Notes: generated by a model from the sequence alone, not told the origin. A stretch of DNA of 64,000 nucleotides from Anisus vortex (GCA_949126835.1 OX421499.1:11856200-11920199), one strand, 5' to 3'; positions 45,770 to 58,104 are shown, counted from the stretch's first letter. Numbers and translations: made by a program.

Positions 45770-46105
45770 AAAGGTTCCTCCCAAGCACAGGTAGACATTA
45801 AGGAGTTATGGACACTGTTACTGTTAAAACGCAGCATCGAAAAGCAAACGATAATAATAGCATAAAAGATAAACACACATGCAGCAGTTAGAACAATGCT
45901 AAAAATAACAATTAAACAACTCTTTTAGAAGATTCACCAATCGATTCACATCAACCAAGCTCAAACTACTATCACACAACACCACAAGTAGGACATAAGG
46001 ATACAAACAAGGTGCAGAACAAAGGGCCCAAACAAAGCATTCCTCACAATAGAACGAAGCACACAAAGAAACCGCACTATCAAACACATTCAAGAAACTC
46101 ATCTT
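45770..46105 (+). pseudogene. Decayed Tx1-like ORF2 linker fragment
   Basis: Matches the 23.30-23.60 kb stretch between endonuclease and RT: 'ELWTLLLLKRSI', then a run read as 'IQTRCRTKGPNKAFLTIE' and 'STQRNRTI' in mixed frames. Stops are frequent. Confidence 0.6.
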
Positions 46106-46109
46106 ATCT

Positions 46110-46290
46110 TATCTTATACATTACAGACGCTCCTTCTTTAAAGAAGATTATTTCGTCCTACGCTCATCCGTGGTCCGAGTCTAGTCTTGCATTTTTATTG
46201 ATGTTTTAAATGATGTTAAGTTACTGGTTTTCCTGGTTTGTTCAGGCAACCCATTCCATAGCTTTATGCATACAGAAAACAACGCAATAG
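46110..46290 (-). mobile_element. CR1-like LINE 3' end, minus strand
   Basis: The reverse complement matches the last coding bases and 3' UTR of the 39-41.7 kb LINE, from 'ggttgcctgaac' to 'gagcgtctgtaatgta', followed by a (taaga)n-like tail at 46100-46115. Confidence 0.85.
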
Positions 46291-47640
46291 CTAACACATT
46301 TCGCGGACATTATAATAAATGTATCATTAGCGCCAACCGACAAAAATATTAATGTGGGTCAATTATTATAATTAAGATGACACTACAATCATTTGAGTGT
46401 AGATGGTAGGCCCCTATACTGGCCGTGTATTTATATTAAAGAGGTTATAATACTTATTACGAAGCCGGAACGGCCTCCAGATTATTAAAACCTTGTGGAT
46501 TTGAATATTATATATATATATATTATTTATTTATTAGTCCAGGATAGTATTGATGGTGAAGACCTATCAATCGGATTCTACTCCATACGAATGCAACAGT
46601 CTACTTCCTTGCAGTTGGCTCAGTTGTAAAATAAATAGTGTAGATTCTTAGTGGAATAAGAAAGTTCTTGACTATAGTTATGATGTAATAGTTCCACAAT
46701 GCAAAAGATAATAACAGTCAAATCCGTGGTGAATTCATAACATAAATCTTTATTATAATAAGGTAAGAATAGCCATGATGAACACAGTTCCAAATATAAG
46801 TATAAAAATAATGTAGATAATAGCGACTAAGTTCCAAGTTAAACTGAATGACTATTTAATAGAGAAAAATAAGTACTTTAATAACATGTCCTACTCCTTA
46901 CAAAATATTAGACCCTCGACTGAAGTCCAACCTCGTGCGGGCTCTTTTATAGCATAAGGTAGAGCCAATCGTAACTAGGGGAAAAACTTCCACTCCCAAA
47001 AACACAGACACAAGTCTGGTTAGAAAGTCGTTTAATTAATGGAACAACAGAGTCAGTTTCTCTTTGTTCGAAACTGGCGGATAGGGCGAGGTCAGGGTTT
47101 AGCGTGAAAACATTAATCTTACTTAATTACATACATTGATTAAACTTCCCACAATATAACAATCATGCCAGAACTCAGGGTGCCCTTAGACCTTAGCAAA
47201 ATAGACATTAAGGCGCTATTGGAGACGCTTCCAATTAAAGTATCTATGCAAGTGGGTGAGCGTATATGTGTTTTCTTCAGGGAGAAATGGGGGGGGGGGG
47301 GGAAGACAATTGTAGTTACTGATTACAATTCAGTGTCACGACTCGTGGATGGCAGGCCAAGTAACTTAACCACCCTAGTGGAAGAGTTGTAAATGATAGC
47401 GGAAATGGAGGGAAGGGGGTTAATTATCTCGGCTGACACTCCTTCTCTAGAGAAGCGACACGAGGTCAAGTGTCAAATTACACTCAGCTAGAACGTTGAC
47501 CTCTATGTCTAACGGTTGAATCCTACGGCGTTACATATAATACACTAATATAACACCTCACATCTGTTTTAATACGTCGTTTCGTAACACACTAAAGATC
47601 TAGTAGAGGCTAGGGAGAATTTAATTTTGTATTACTTGAG
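46291..47640. other. No gene recognised; one uncharacterised short frame
   Basis: AT-rich DNA. A 75-codon frame at 47165-47392 (starts MPELRVPLDL, contains a G run encoding four Gly) continues for about 33 codons past its stop in the same frame, so it could be a decayed coding piece. I do not recognise it. Nothing else stands out. Confidence 0.4.
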
Positions 47641-47993
47641 TATGAATAAAAGAAAAAATAGTGTTGCATGACAGACAGATTTCTCTTTAAGACACATATT
47701 ACGACTTACTACTTTGTAGCTTAAACATTAATCATAGGTTTAATCATAATACAAATGTAAGCTAAGGTAATATGTATAGTATATTAGTAGTAACTAGCCT
47801 ATTTTTATATTAGAATACCATTAAGACACTAGTAGCAGAAAGTTTATCAATTAGGTTTTAGGCTACTTTCAGGAAGCATACTTTATATACTAATTTTATT
47901 TCAGAACTTACTAAAAATGCAACTTTATTTTTATTACAGGTAAAAAATACAAAATATAATTCTACAAAAATGGTTTCACTTACCCTGGACGGC

Positions 47994-48185
47994 CTGGAAT
48001 ATTCTGTAGACGTTGACCTATTACCATAGGCCGCCATAGTTTAATCCTATCTTCGACCTTCATTTATCCATCTTTGATTTGAAACGGTATTTTTTTTTCA
48101 CTTTCGAAATCGACTGTTGCGCCGTCAAGTCTTTGTTATAAATTTGCTTTAAACTTTAAATGCATGCAGGCACACAGCATTTCTT
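47994..48185 (-). pseudogene. THAP-type zinc-finger exon, decayed (copy A)
   Basis: On the minus strand it begins 'KCCVPAC', the first Cys pair of a THAP finger, then shows 'NKDL', 'KKIPFQIKDG' and ends 'LQNIPGRP' at a consensus donor (cagg|gtaagt). THAP domains are C2CH DNA-binding fingers found in transcription factors and in P-element-like transposases. Stops and shifts abolish the frame, and the Trp of the fold is not visible. It is clearer in copy B. Confidence 0.45.
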
Positions 48186-48413
48186 CATCATCAAGGCATG
48201 ATATATTGTCAATCCAATAATCGAACACTAACTTTGTATATATCACATTATACAGCTATTATAAACACAAATAATAGCAGCATTGAAATCAATCCTAAAC
48301 AACTGTAACACATATACTACACACACACACAAGGACTGCACGCTTCGCGTTGAACACGGTAAAAAATGCAACACGTAAAGCAAGGTGATGGTCATCCCGT
48401 GGCCGCTGGCTTG

Positions 48414-48421
48414 TGACGTCA
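48414..48421. promoter_or_regulatory. CRE-like TGACGTCA upstream of THAP-like exon (copy A)
   Basis: A perfect palindromic CRE about 230 bp upstream of the exon. The same octamer is retained at the equivalent place in copy B. A second 'gtgacgg' follows in both. Confidence 0.45.
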
Positions 48422-48499
48422 TGGCCGTGACGGACTTCAGCAACCAATCCTGTATTTTACGGTGGTCTAGACACCCCCCCCCCACACACCTTTCACCCC

Positions 48500-48765
48500 T
48501 CACGGCCAGTCACGGCCGGGCATTTTTAGCTATTTGTTGACTTGCCTAATTTTTAACACGATTACAATATTTATTTTAAATTAGATCTAATTTCCTAAAT
48601 GTTTTCAGTAAATTATAATAATTATATTTTTAAATTAATAGATCTCTAGCTTTCTGTTCATTGTAGTTTATGTGATTTTTATCTGTAGCTTATTCAGGCC
48701 TATTTAATCCCCCCCCCCCCCTTACCGGGGCAGCGCCGGGGAATTTACCTTGTAACATTATAATG
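48500..48765 (+). mobile_element. SINE-like body and tail, second copy
   Basis: Shares 'cctaaatgtttt', 'tttttatctgtagctt' and a 'gccgggaattta'-type end with 43900-44072. The tRNA-like head is missing. A CR1-like 3' end starts immediately after it. Confidence 0.5.
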
Positions 48766-49015
48766 CTCAGATAAACATAAAGACAAAAACACTTTCCTTA
48801 TCCCTTATGCGCGAACAAATGCATATGAGTAGTCTTTCTTCCCGAGTGACATTCGGGCAAGGAATGGGTTGCCTGAACAATCCAGGATAACCTGTAACTT
48901 AACATCATTTAAAACATTTATTAACAAAGATGCAAGACTAAACTCGGACCACGGATGAGCATAGGACACAATAATCTTCTTTATACAAGGAACGTCTGTA
49001 ATGTATATAAGATAA
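48766..49015 (+). mobile_element. CR1-like LINE 3' end, plus strand
   Basis: Third copy of this family in the window. It covers the last 40 or so codons ('HKDKNTF', 'FFPS') and the whole 3' UTR to 'gaacgtctgtaatgtata'. It is severely 5'-truncated, with no poly(A). Confidence 0.88.
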
Positions 49016-52009
49016 CTTAGTTCTAATACAAGAAAAATTGTATTTAATCTTTTTACTCCCCGCCGAGTATCCTAAACTATTCATATATATATATAATATA
49101 TATATAAGCTTATAATCAAGATATTATTTGTAACCGATTTAAAACTAATGAGATTAAGCCTATTCAAATTATGATACCTACTATTTTAAATGTAATATAT
49201 TATAATTGTGCAGATGTCTTTCTAATTGTTTTTTAATTTTTTTTATTTTAGTCAGTGTTTTAATTCTAGGCTTAGGCCAATGACCAATAAATCTCATGAA
49301 GTAACTTAAATAAAACTCTTAACTCTCAGGCCTGATATACCTTGATTAATTAAGGGTAACTTGGTATAAAAACCTCTGTTATATGCAGGGCCCTCGAGAG
49401 AAAAAAAAGATGCCGGTAAGAGATATTTTCTGCCCCCCCCCCCGCCCGGCCCACATTTTTTTTCTAATACTAGACATATCTAGATTTTTTGTATTACATA
49501 CGTTTGAAAAAACAGGAATCTTTTTTAAAGGTATGTGAACGTTTTGTGAAACTATTATAAGTGTTACCATTTACAATTTGAGTGTAATCATTTCACTCAC
49601 AGCCTTACAGGTCTATTACAAAAATACTTTAATCAAGTACATATTTCTTAGTTTAAATTATTGTAATTATTGTTCCTCCGCTTCAGTGGGCCTATTGATA
49701 TTGCAAATAATATTACAAAGATGTGTAAAACGGGAAAAGTGACTCTCACTGGTGATTGATAATTTATGTCCTCTAGTGACTCTAGTGTTTTAGGTTTAGT
49801 GATTTAACTATTGGTGTTACTCTTGTCAGTCGTAAATATTCACCAGTAATGTATATTGTGTAGTCAAATGTAAGGTTAGTCTAGATCTTCTGTGGCAATA
49901 CAGTTGACACATATATTTTGTTGTACAGACTCTTCCCAGAATACATTTTGTTAAATGACAAAAAAAAAGTGTTTTAAATTTTCAATACATTTGTTTAAAA
50001 TGATGATACCTTCAATCTTTCCGCACTGGAAATCATTAAAGTGTAAAAGGATCGACTAACTAGTTTGACTGCCATACTAGTACCAATATGCAGTGACATA
50101 GAGAATTTAGGCCTAGGCCAAGGGTCGGCAAACTTTTGCTAATAGAGTGTCCAACTAGGATTTTTAAATCATTCTGCGTGCCAACAGCCCGAAAGTCAAC
50201 CTGCTCTATTATATATTTTTTTATTTCTTTAAATAATAATATTTATTTAGCGCCGTAGCAAGATAAAGGCCCAAAACGAGGTGTATAGAGAAAATCTTTA
50301 GAGCGTTTAATATTTAACTTTAAAAAAAAACGAGTTCCTGGTTATCATCCTTTTAAATGTATTTGCATTTACACCAAATACACATTTTTATTACTAAACT
50401 TTCACATTTTGATAGTTAATTATCGCCTAAAATTATCATTTAGTTATCGTGATTCGAGATATGGATCTGGCACCTGCTATACATTAATTATATTTCCATC
50501 TCAGTTTTACTGAGATATTCTCTTAGATTATTACATGGTGATTTAAGACTTGCAACTGTTATTAAGTGGTGTGGAGACATTGTAATCATACAAACTGGGT
50601 AGTAAATATAATGTTTAAAAATGTACACACTTTATTATAAATTCTTTAGTCATATAATTTTTAGATCTATATTATTTTCAACTAACTTACACAATCTGAT
50701 AATTTTAAAATTATAAATTGTAAGAGCCATTAAAGTTTTTATTAAAGAAAAATTTGAAACATATTGGAAATATTAGAGCAAAAAAAAAAACAAATACAAA
50801 ACGGGTTTATTATCTCCCTTTTATTAAAAAAAAATTCCAAATTTCATTCTATAATGATAGTGATTCCCCCCAAAAAAGGTATGTTTTTTAATATAACTAA
50901 TATTAGTCTATTTTTTAATTATAATTTATTTATTTTTTAAATTCAACTTGCTTTATTTTAAATGGTCATTATCCCTTCACTTAACAAAAAAGATCCACAT
51001 CTAAGACGGTTGTATATGGATAAATGTGGTATGAAAAAAGGAGTCTATAAATTTGAAAGTCTTGTCTTTGTTCATAAAACTCCTCTCTATCTATCTTAAT
51101 ATATGCCATAAATTAGAGAATAACAAGTAGTTAAGTGTTTTGAAATTGATTTAACGTGCGAGATTTGTCCAGTTTCAATTAAATAAATTCCAATGGTCGA
51201 ACAATTCAAGCGCTGTTTGGCCACGTCCTTGTAACTCATTGAAATGTGTCGCTCGCCATTCAGAAACATCGGCTTCAACAGTTAGTGCCTCCTCATTCAA
51301 TTATTGAAAAAAAAATCAACAAGAAGTACCTTTTCGAGGTCTCTCGCGTGCCATCTAAAATATAAAGGTCTCTCGCGTGCCTTAGGTCAAGACCATCGTA
51401 AATACAGGCCAAAGTGCTACTTTTGTGCGTCACGCGCTGGGGGCCTTAGGCTTGCGAAGCGTAGTGACCGTGGTGTGTAAACACTCGCCTCAGGCGCCTT
51501 AAGGCATTTGTGTGTTGTATCAGCGCTGTAGTGTCTACTATGTAGTAGTATCTACTACAGTTAATTTTAGGTCTATTCATGAAAGTTGACCGGTACTTTA
51601 ATTTACCATAAAATAATGCCTGACATACCGCTATAAGTTAGGCCTACTGCTTTTTTTTAAAGCAGTTGTTTAAAACTACGATGCTATACTATATGGCATA
51701 TATTGCTATTACAGGCTTACTTACAATCTGTTTTCTCTCAAGTTATTTTATAGTTTCAAAATAATTATAAGGTCTAGATCAATCTGAAGGTTATTTAATT
51801 TGAACTTACAGACAACAAGAAAACAATCAGATTACAGAACAAGTAAAAAAAAAACACTACGTTTGTGTTCAACCTTTTTTTAATTCTTTTTATTTTTTTT
51901 GTTCACTGTAGAAATAAAGTGTACCGTAATACTATATGTGCATTTAATGTGTACATTTATCACAATAATAATATCTAAGGTTAAAAAGAACCTGTTGTAC
52001 TTTTAGTTA
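49016..52009. other. AT-rich spacer, no gene recognised
   Basis: It contains a (ta)n tract at 49085-49110, C-runs near 49430, and a partial hAT-MITE end 'gggtcggcaaac' at 50122, similar to 5140 and 63095. A doubled 'ggtctctcgcgtgcc' lies at about 51340 and 51370. A 60-codon minus-strand frame at 51096-51278 is not recognised. Confidence 0.5.
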
Positions 52010-53715
52010 GTTGAGTGTAGCTGGTGTACTATGCTGGATGTACAATGAATTCAGATGGTAGGCTACTACTACTATACTACACTTTCTTTAATCCATAGTT
52101 AGTTTAGTGTAGACGATGTAGTATACAGGATGTACAATGAATTCAGATGGTACTACTACACTGTCTTTAATCCATAGTTAGTTTAGTGTAGATGATGTTT
52201 ACATGTTGTAGGCCTACAATGAATTCAGATGGTACTACTACACTGTCTTTAATCCATAGTTAGTTTAGTGTAGATGATGTATACATGATGTAGGCCTACA
52301 ATGAATTCAGATGGTACTACTACACAGTCTTTAATCCATAGTTAGTTTAGAGTAGATGATGTATACATGATGTAGGCCTACAATGAATTCAGATGGTACT
52401 ACTACACTGTCTTTAATCCATAGTTAGTTTAGTGTAGATGATGTATAGGCCTACATGATGTAGGCCTACAATGAATTCAGATGGTACTACTACACAGTCT
52501 TTAATCCATAGTTAGTTTAGAGTAGATGATGTATACATGATGTAGACCTACAATGAATTCAGATGGTACTACTACACAGTCTTTAATCCATGGTTAGTTT
52601 AGAGTAGATGATGTATACATGATGTAGGCCTACAATGAATTCAGATGGTACTACTACACTGTCTTTAAATAAAATCCATAGTTAGTGTAGATGATGTAGC
52701 CTATACATGATGTAGGCCTACAATGAATTCAGATGGTATTGCTACACTGTCTTTAATCCATAGTTAGTTTAGTGTAGATGATGTAGTATTCTGGATGTAC
52801 AATGAATTCAGATGGTATTACTACACTGTCTTTAATCCATAGTTAGTTTAGTGTAGATGATGTTTACATGTTGTAGGCCTACAATGAATTCAGAGGGTAC
52901 TACTACACTGTCTTTAATCCATAGTTAGTTTAGTGTAGATGATGTATACATGATGTAGGCCTACAATGAATTGAGATGGTACTACTACACAGTCTTTAAT
53001 CCATAGTTAGTTTAGAGTAGATGATGTATACATGATGTAGGCCTACAATGAATTCAGATGGTACTACTACACTGTCTTTAATCCATAGTTAGTTTAGTGT
53101 AGATGATGTATAGGCCTACATGATGTAGGCCTACAATGAATTCAGATGGTACTACTACACAGTCTTTAATCCATAGTTAGTTTAGAGTAGATGATGTATA
53201 CATGATGTAGACCTACAATGAATTCAGATGGTACTACTACACAGTCTTTAATCCATAGTTAGTTTAGAGTAGATGATGTATCCATGATGTAGGCCTACAA
53301 TGAATTCAGATGGTACTACTACACTGTCTTTAAATAAAATCCATAGTTAGTGTAGATGATGTAGCCTATACATGATGTAGGCCTACAATGAATTCAGATG
53401 GTATTGCTACACTGTCTTTAATCCATAGTTAGTTTAGTGTAGATGATGTAGTATTCTGGATGTACAATGAATTCAGATGGTATTACTACACTGTCTTTAA
53501 TCCATAGTTAGTTTAGTGTAGATGATGTAGTATTCTGGATGTACAATGAATTCAGATGGTATTACTACACTGTCTTTAATCCATAGTTAGTTTAGTGTAG
53601 ATGATGTAGTATACTGGATGTACAATGAATTCAGATGGTACTACTACACTGTCTTTAATCCAAAGTTAGTTTAGTGTAGATGGTGTAGTAACACTGTAGT
53701 ATACTGGACGTACAA
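52010..53715. repeat. 82 bp satellite array with 8-monomer higher-order period
   Basis: About twenty monomers of roughly 82 bp (range about 79-91), each with 'tttaatccatagttag', 'gtaggcctacaatgaattc' (StuI and EcoRI words) and 'actactacac'. Marker variants repeat about 664 bp apart: 'gatgtttacatgttg' at 52196 and 52861, and the 'aaataaaatcc' insert at 52667 and 53331. So an eight-monomer block was itself duplicated. It lies in what would be intron sequence of the THAP-like copy B. Confidence 0.93.
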
Positions 53716-54170
53716 CTATTTATATTTAGATGGCATAGTAGAGGCTCTGGAGCAAAATTCTTATTTGGATGGCAAACCTGAAATGAAAAAAGGAAAAAAC
53801 AGTGTTAATGTCAATAAAAACTTTTTTTTTTAAGACGAGTATCATTACTTTGTAGCCTAATCATAATACTAAACCTACTGTAGGCCTATGTATTATTATA
53901 TTATCTAGGTAGCCTATAAAATAGTAGTCTATAGTTATATTATAGTAGGATACTGGTAAAATAAATCAGAATTGGTTAGTCTTTAGAAAAAGGCTATTGA
54001 ATTAAGGCTTAACCTTAAGCTCAGTAAAGAATACATTCATCTATCATTTACTGTACTGTGTACTTTATTTTAAAGCATACTCCTACTTTGGGTTCCCTAC
54101 TATCTAACTCAAATGCGATTTTATTTTAAACAGGAATCAAACAAATACAATTGATAAAGTTTTGACTTAC

Positions 54171-54352
54171 CCTGGAATATTCTGTACGTGTACACATTTT
54201 CCTAGGTCCTAGGGATTGCACGAAAGTTTACCTTCTTCTTAGGCTTTGACTTAGCGATTTAGCCATCTTTGTTTTAAGCTTTCATCTTTCTGAACACATG
54301 TGCCTTCAAGTCTTTATTGTAATTACCTTTACAACGAGGCACACAACATTTC
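54171..54352 (-). pseudogene. THAP-type zinc-finger exon, decayed (copy B)
   Basis: Minus strand: 'KCCVPRCKGNYNKDLKAHVF' followed, after a small frame change, by 'KDESLKQRWLNR'. This is the THAP layout: Cys pair, Phe of 'VFRFPKD', conserved Trp. It ends 'VQNIP' at a donor (ccag|ggtaagt). The finger's final Cys-His pair would be in a later exon that I cannot find. Two or more stops follow the Trp. It is a gene relic or a P-element-like transposon first exon. Confidence 0.55.
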
Positions 54353-54548
54353 TGTACCCTGGTGTAGTCTTGTAATATGAAGTAAATGTACTTTAATCCA
54401 ATTATTGAATACTAGACCTTTATATTTCCCAAACTTAAAATGAATGGTTAACAGCACACACGGTCAACGCGTCTAAGACTAAGGCATCGCCTACACATCT
54501 TCACCTACAGGTAGACCGGTAGTACAGCAGGCAATAGCCCCTTAGTCG

Positions 54549-54556
54549 TGACGTCA
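54549..54556. promoter_or_regulatory. CRE-like TGACGTCA upstream of THAP-like exon (copy B)
   Basis: Same octamer as in copy A, about 195 bp upstream of the exon, in an otherwise diverged stretch. Confidence 0.45.
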
Positions 54557-54606
54557 CAATCTTGACGGGTATCGGAGTACAGGCCTGTACTTACGGTGGT
54601 CTTGCT

Positions 54607-56107
54607 TAGGTAGCCGCCCCTGGCCGAGGCTACTAAGCTAACAGGGAGAACTGTAAGCCTGTAGGTCATAGGCTCATAGCACTCATAGGTCTATATTTGT
54701 GTCTCTGGAGATAATAAAATAAAAAAAAGAGATCCTAAATGCTATCGAAAATAAATAGGCCGCATTTTACAATTAGAGTTATAGGCTTCTTTGCAAATTT
54801 AACAAAATGTTCAAGTACGCATTCAAAGAATACAAAAATAATGGGCCCTCAGCGCCACGTGAGATTGTATGAGGTTTTGGTGCATCTTCTCTTGCAACAA
54901 TTAAAAATACTTGCGTAATTGCCAATTTAATTTTAAATCTTAATAGTCATGGGCCCCCTAAGCTCTTATGGGCCCCGGTGCGACGTACCTGCGGTACCCC
55001 ACTCTCGTGGGGCCTGGTTATATGCCTTATTAACTTCCCATCATTTTTAACGGGCTAACAGTCACAGCAAAATAAAAACTTCAGATCTTAGATATGTTAA
55101 TGTATAGTATATAGGCCTATATAGTTCAGTGATATAAATTTACATTAGTCGTTTGGCCTTTTCAACTTTTCTTCTTGTTTTTTTTAAATACATTCTTAGA
55201 TTTCCGATATTGTCGGGAAAAAACAAGATCGCATATCCCGCATTTTTTTTTTTTTTTTACAAATAGCCAACATACAATAGCCGAATTCGAACATTAGCGA
55301 GAGAAAAAAGAAAGGTCGCCTCGCGTGTAACTGGTTACTATATTAATATTACTAACAATGTAGGGCCTACAGCGAGCTCAGTGTTCTACAAAAACAAGTT
55401 TATAGTGACGATTTTACATCATTGATAGCAATAATTGAAACTTTGACGTTGGACCGAGATAAAGTCTGTTAATAAATAGTTTTTTTTTTTTTAGTAGGCT
55501 TATATAAAAAGTTTTATTGTAGGCCTAACTAGATCTATGCCTAATGACTAATGCCTAATGAAAACAATGACTTTTAATCTCTCTATTACTATATTAGTTA
55601 ATTAAAACGTCGAGAATTTAAAAGAAAGCCGCGAGTAACGCGTGACGTATAGATTGACCTAAATACAAATTTGCGTCACGAGTCCAAAAAAAGCTACATT
55701 ACAAGATTGCGATAAAAAAAAACGTTTTTAAAACTCTGGAGGCATGGGTAGGCATATAAAAATTACCGGGCCATGACAGCAAAACTGTGGAAACACTGAC
55801 CTAAAAATAAATATAGAATAACGCAATCACGCAAGCGCGGATACTTTGGTATTCTCCTGTTGCTCTTTTTATTTCGCCTTTTAAGTTTTCATGAAAGAAA
55901 AAAGTCGATCATTTATAGTTTGTTACGGCCGAAATAGTCCGATTTCAGTGCAACGAGATCTACTCGAAATTACGAATTTAACTTGACGGCGATTGGCCGG
56001 CGGTTGTGATGACTTAGGTATAGAGATGTGATGACTTAGACGGATATATTATGTAGCAACTTACATACGGTTGGCCTATTAATTGATTAGCCGGACAATG
56101 ATAAGGT
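54607..56107. other. Spacer with a degenerate hAT-like segment
   Basis: 54842-55018 begins 'tgggccctcagcg' and ends near 'tggggcctgg', with several 'gggcccc' words, like decayed hAT non-autonomous elements. The rest is AT-rich with no gene recognised. Confidence 0.4.
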
Positions 56108-56134
56108 ATTCACTTTGCTTGGCAAAGTGTGAAT
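56108..56134. other. Short near-perfect palindrome
   Basis: 'attcactttgc' and 'gcaaagtgtgaat' can form an 11 bp stem with one bulged base and a three-base loop. Function is unknown. Confidence 0.6.
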
Positions 56135-57180
56135 GTTCTGTTGTTTGAATTATTATATATCTTATTTTCACATTACATGTATGCCTAAATTCATTATTTA
56201 ATGTACTTTTAAATGTATTTGTTTTCAACATTCCTATGCTAATGTGTATTAGATTAGGAGTCCCTTTCGTTCTCTCTCAAAGATTTATTACCCGCCCAGT
56301 CACAGACAATCTGCCAGGAGATCACCCCTCGTTCCTTACCCCCCCCCCCCCCATCGACTCTAGCCCGTAGCACGTCTTGGGATTAAGTTTCCACGCTTAA
56401 TTGAGAAATCACCCATTCAAGAGTGCCCTCCTTTCTTTCTTTTCCACCGCAAATACTTCCATACATCACCTGTAAACGATTCTTTTGTCCAGCAAATGAG
56501 ACACGACCCCCTTCCCACACACACAAACACTGGTTCTCTTTTCTGCCCCCCCCCCCTCCCCATCTTGTTCCCCCCTCCCCTTCTCTTCAGTAAATAGACG
56601 AATCATAGGCCAGAACGGAACTAAACTTTAACTTTATATTAGCTCCCACAGACTCGATTCCTATCACGCTCTAGAATAGTCAGGTCGCTTTTCCTTAGGC
56701 TTAGATTTTTCTGTATATAGCCAGACTTAGACTTAGACTTTATTGCATCGTTTATTAAACATATGTGTGTATTTGATTTAAATTGATAAACATTTTTGCC
56801 GTCTTCTACACACAAACATTCCATCCTGCCTATTCTTCACTAGAGAATTAAACATTGCATTAGTATTAGAATTCAACCAAGTGTGTTAGTCCAGTTTTAC
56901 TGTTACGTCAAGCTTGTTTGTGCAAAGAGTATTGTTTTATATGCCAGAGATAGCCACTCTGGCACGAACCAGGAACTGCAAATATAAATTTACTTGCTAC
57001 ATGACGGTCTACTCTGAACGGACATACCCTGTCAGACAACGTAGCCAAGAATTTACTGGAAGTAACAACCAGTAAACCACAATCCATCACAGCGGTCATG
57101 TTTCGAAAATTTAAATTGGCCGGCATGCCGGCCATAGCCGGCTTTCTTGCATCCATGTATTATTATTATCTTTAATAAAC
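56135..57180. other. C-rich then AT-rich spacer, no gene recognised
   Basis: 56270-56590 has several C-runs and pyrimidine tracts. The remainder shows no coding signal. Confidence 0.5.
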
Positions 57181-57182
57181 AA

Positions 57183-57662
57183 CATTTTAAAACAGTCATT
57201 AGTCCTCTCAGACATACTCATTAAACAGTCATTAGTCCTGTCAGACATACTCATTAAACAGTCATTAGTCCTGTCAGACATACTCATTAAACAGTCATTA
57301 GTCCTGTCAGACATACTCATTAAACAGTCATTAGTCCTGTCAGACATACTCATTAAACAGTCATTAGTCCTCTCAGACATACTCATTAAACAGTCATTAG
57401 TCCTCTCAGACATACTCATTAAACAGTCATTAGTCCTCTCAGACATACTCATTAAACAGTCATTAGTCCTCTCAGACATACTCATTAAACAGTCATTAGT
57501 CCTCTCAGACATACTCATTAAACAGTCATTAGTCCTCTCAGACATACTCATTAAACAGTCATTAGTCCTCTCAGACATACTCATTAAACAGTCATTAGTC
57601 CTCTCAGACATACTCATTAAACAGTCATTAGTCCTCTCAGACATACTCATTAAACAGTCATT
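57183..57662. repeat. 33 bp minisatellite, about 14 copies
   Basis: Unit 'aaacagtcattagtcct' plus 'ctcagacatactcatt'. Four consecutive left-hand units carry 'cctgtcag' instead of 'cctctcag', showing local spread of a variant. The unit is a multiple of three, so the minus strand stays open for 179 codons by arithmetic. Confidence 0.95.
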
Positions 57663-57714
57663 ATTCCTGTGTTCTAGGTAGAAAGTTGTATGGTTAAAAA
57701 ATAATGACCTATAA

Positions 57715-58100
57715 ATTATTCAAATAAAATATCTTGGCGTATATTTAGATGGAAATCTAACCCTGAGAGATCAAATAAAAACAAATGTAAATCTGCAACG
57801 TGGAAACAGCCGAGAATAAAAACTATTAGAAACATTCTAACTCTAACAAAAGAGGCATGTGAAACATTCATCGTAGGCCTGGTCATCTCTCAGACTACGC
57901 GAACTGTCTGTACATATGACTACCAGAGTGTGAGTTGAAAAAAAAAACTATTAAGGGTCCAAAACATGGCAGCAAAAATTGTTCTGAACAACGAAGAAAG
58001 CTCATTCACCTGTCTAAAAAAATTGCGCTGGCACCCTATAACACTTAGGATGAAAGTTCCGACTATGCTCAATAAAAGCCTTCATGGTCAATCTCCCCAG
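57715..58100 (+). pseudogene. LINE reverse transcriptase C-terminal tail (CR1/Jockey-like), decayed
   Basis: Broken frames read 'IKYLGVYLDGNLTLRDQI', then 'VQNMAAKIVLN', 'LRWHPITLRMKV' and 'LHGQSPQY'. These are the standard post-RT blocks of this superfamily ('LHWLPI.LRIK', 'LHG.AP.Y'). Stops are frequent. A hAT element begins right after it. Confidence 0.75.
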
Positions 58101-58104
58101 TACA

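Larger units (their letters stand above)
47645..48480 (-). repeat. Dispersed duplicate A (THAP-like exon, intron start and upstream region)
   Basis: Diverged copy of 53790-54606. Shared in order on the minus strand: 'accaccgta', a CRE-like TGACGTCA, the 'gtgtgcct' coding block, 'agaatattcca', a splice donor, and intron blocks ending near 'agtgtt'. Divergence is high. Confidence 0.7.
53790..54606 (-). repeat. Dispersed duplicate B (THAP-like exon, intron start and upstream region)
   Basis: Partner of 47645-48480 in the same orientation, about 6.1 kb away. Collinear similarity covers the upstream region, exon and start of intron. Confidence 0.7.

Noticed and set aside
47165..47392. 75-codon frame MPELRVPLDL...
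   Set aside because: Not recognised; includes a G-run and an in-frame stop before similar continuation. Mentioned as spacer content and not called a gene.
51096..51278. 60-codon minus-strand frame near partial hAT-MITE ends
   Set aside because: Looks protein-like but I could not place it in any family.
57111..57650. 179-codon minus-strand open frame of 11-residue repeats
   Set aside because: It exists only because the 33 bp unit is divisible by three and contains no stop; no flanking coding signal or start context.
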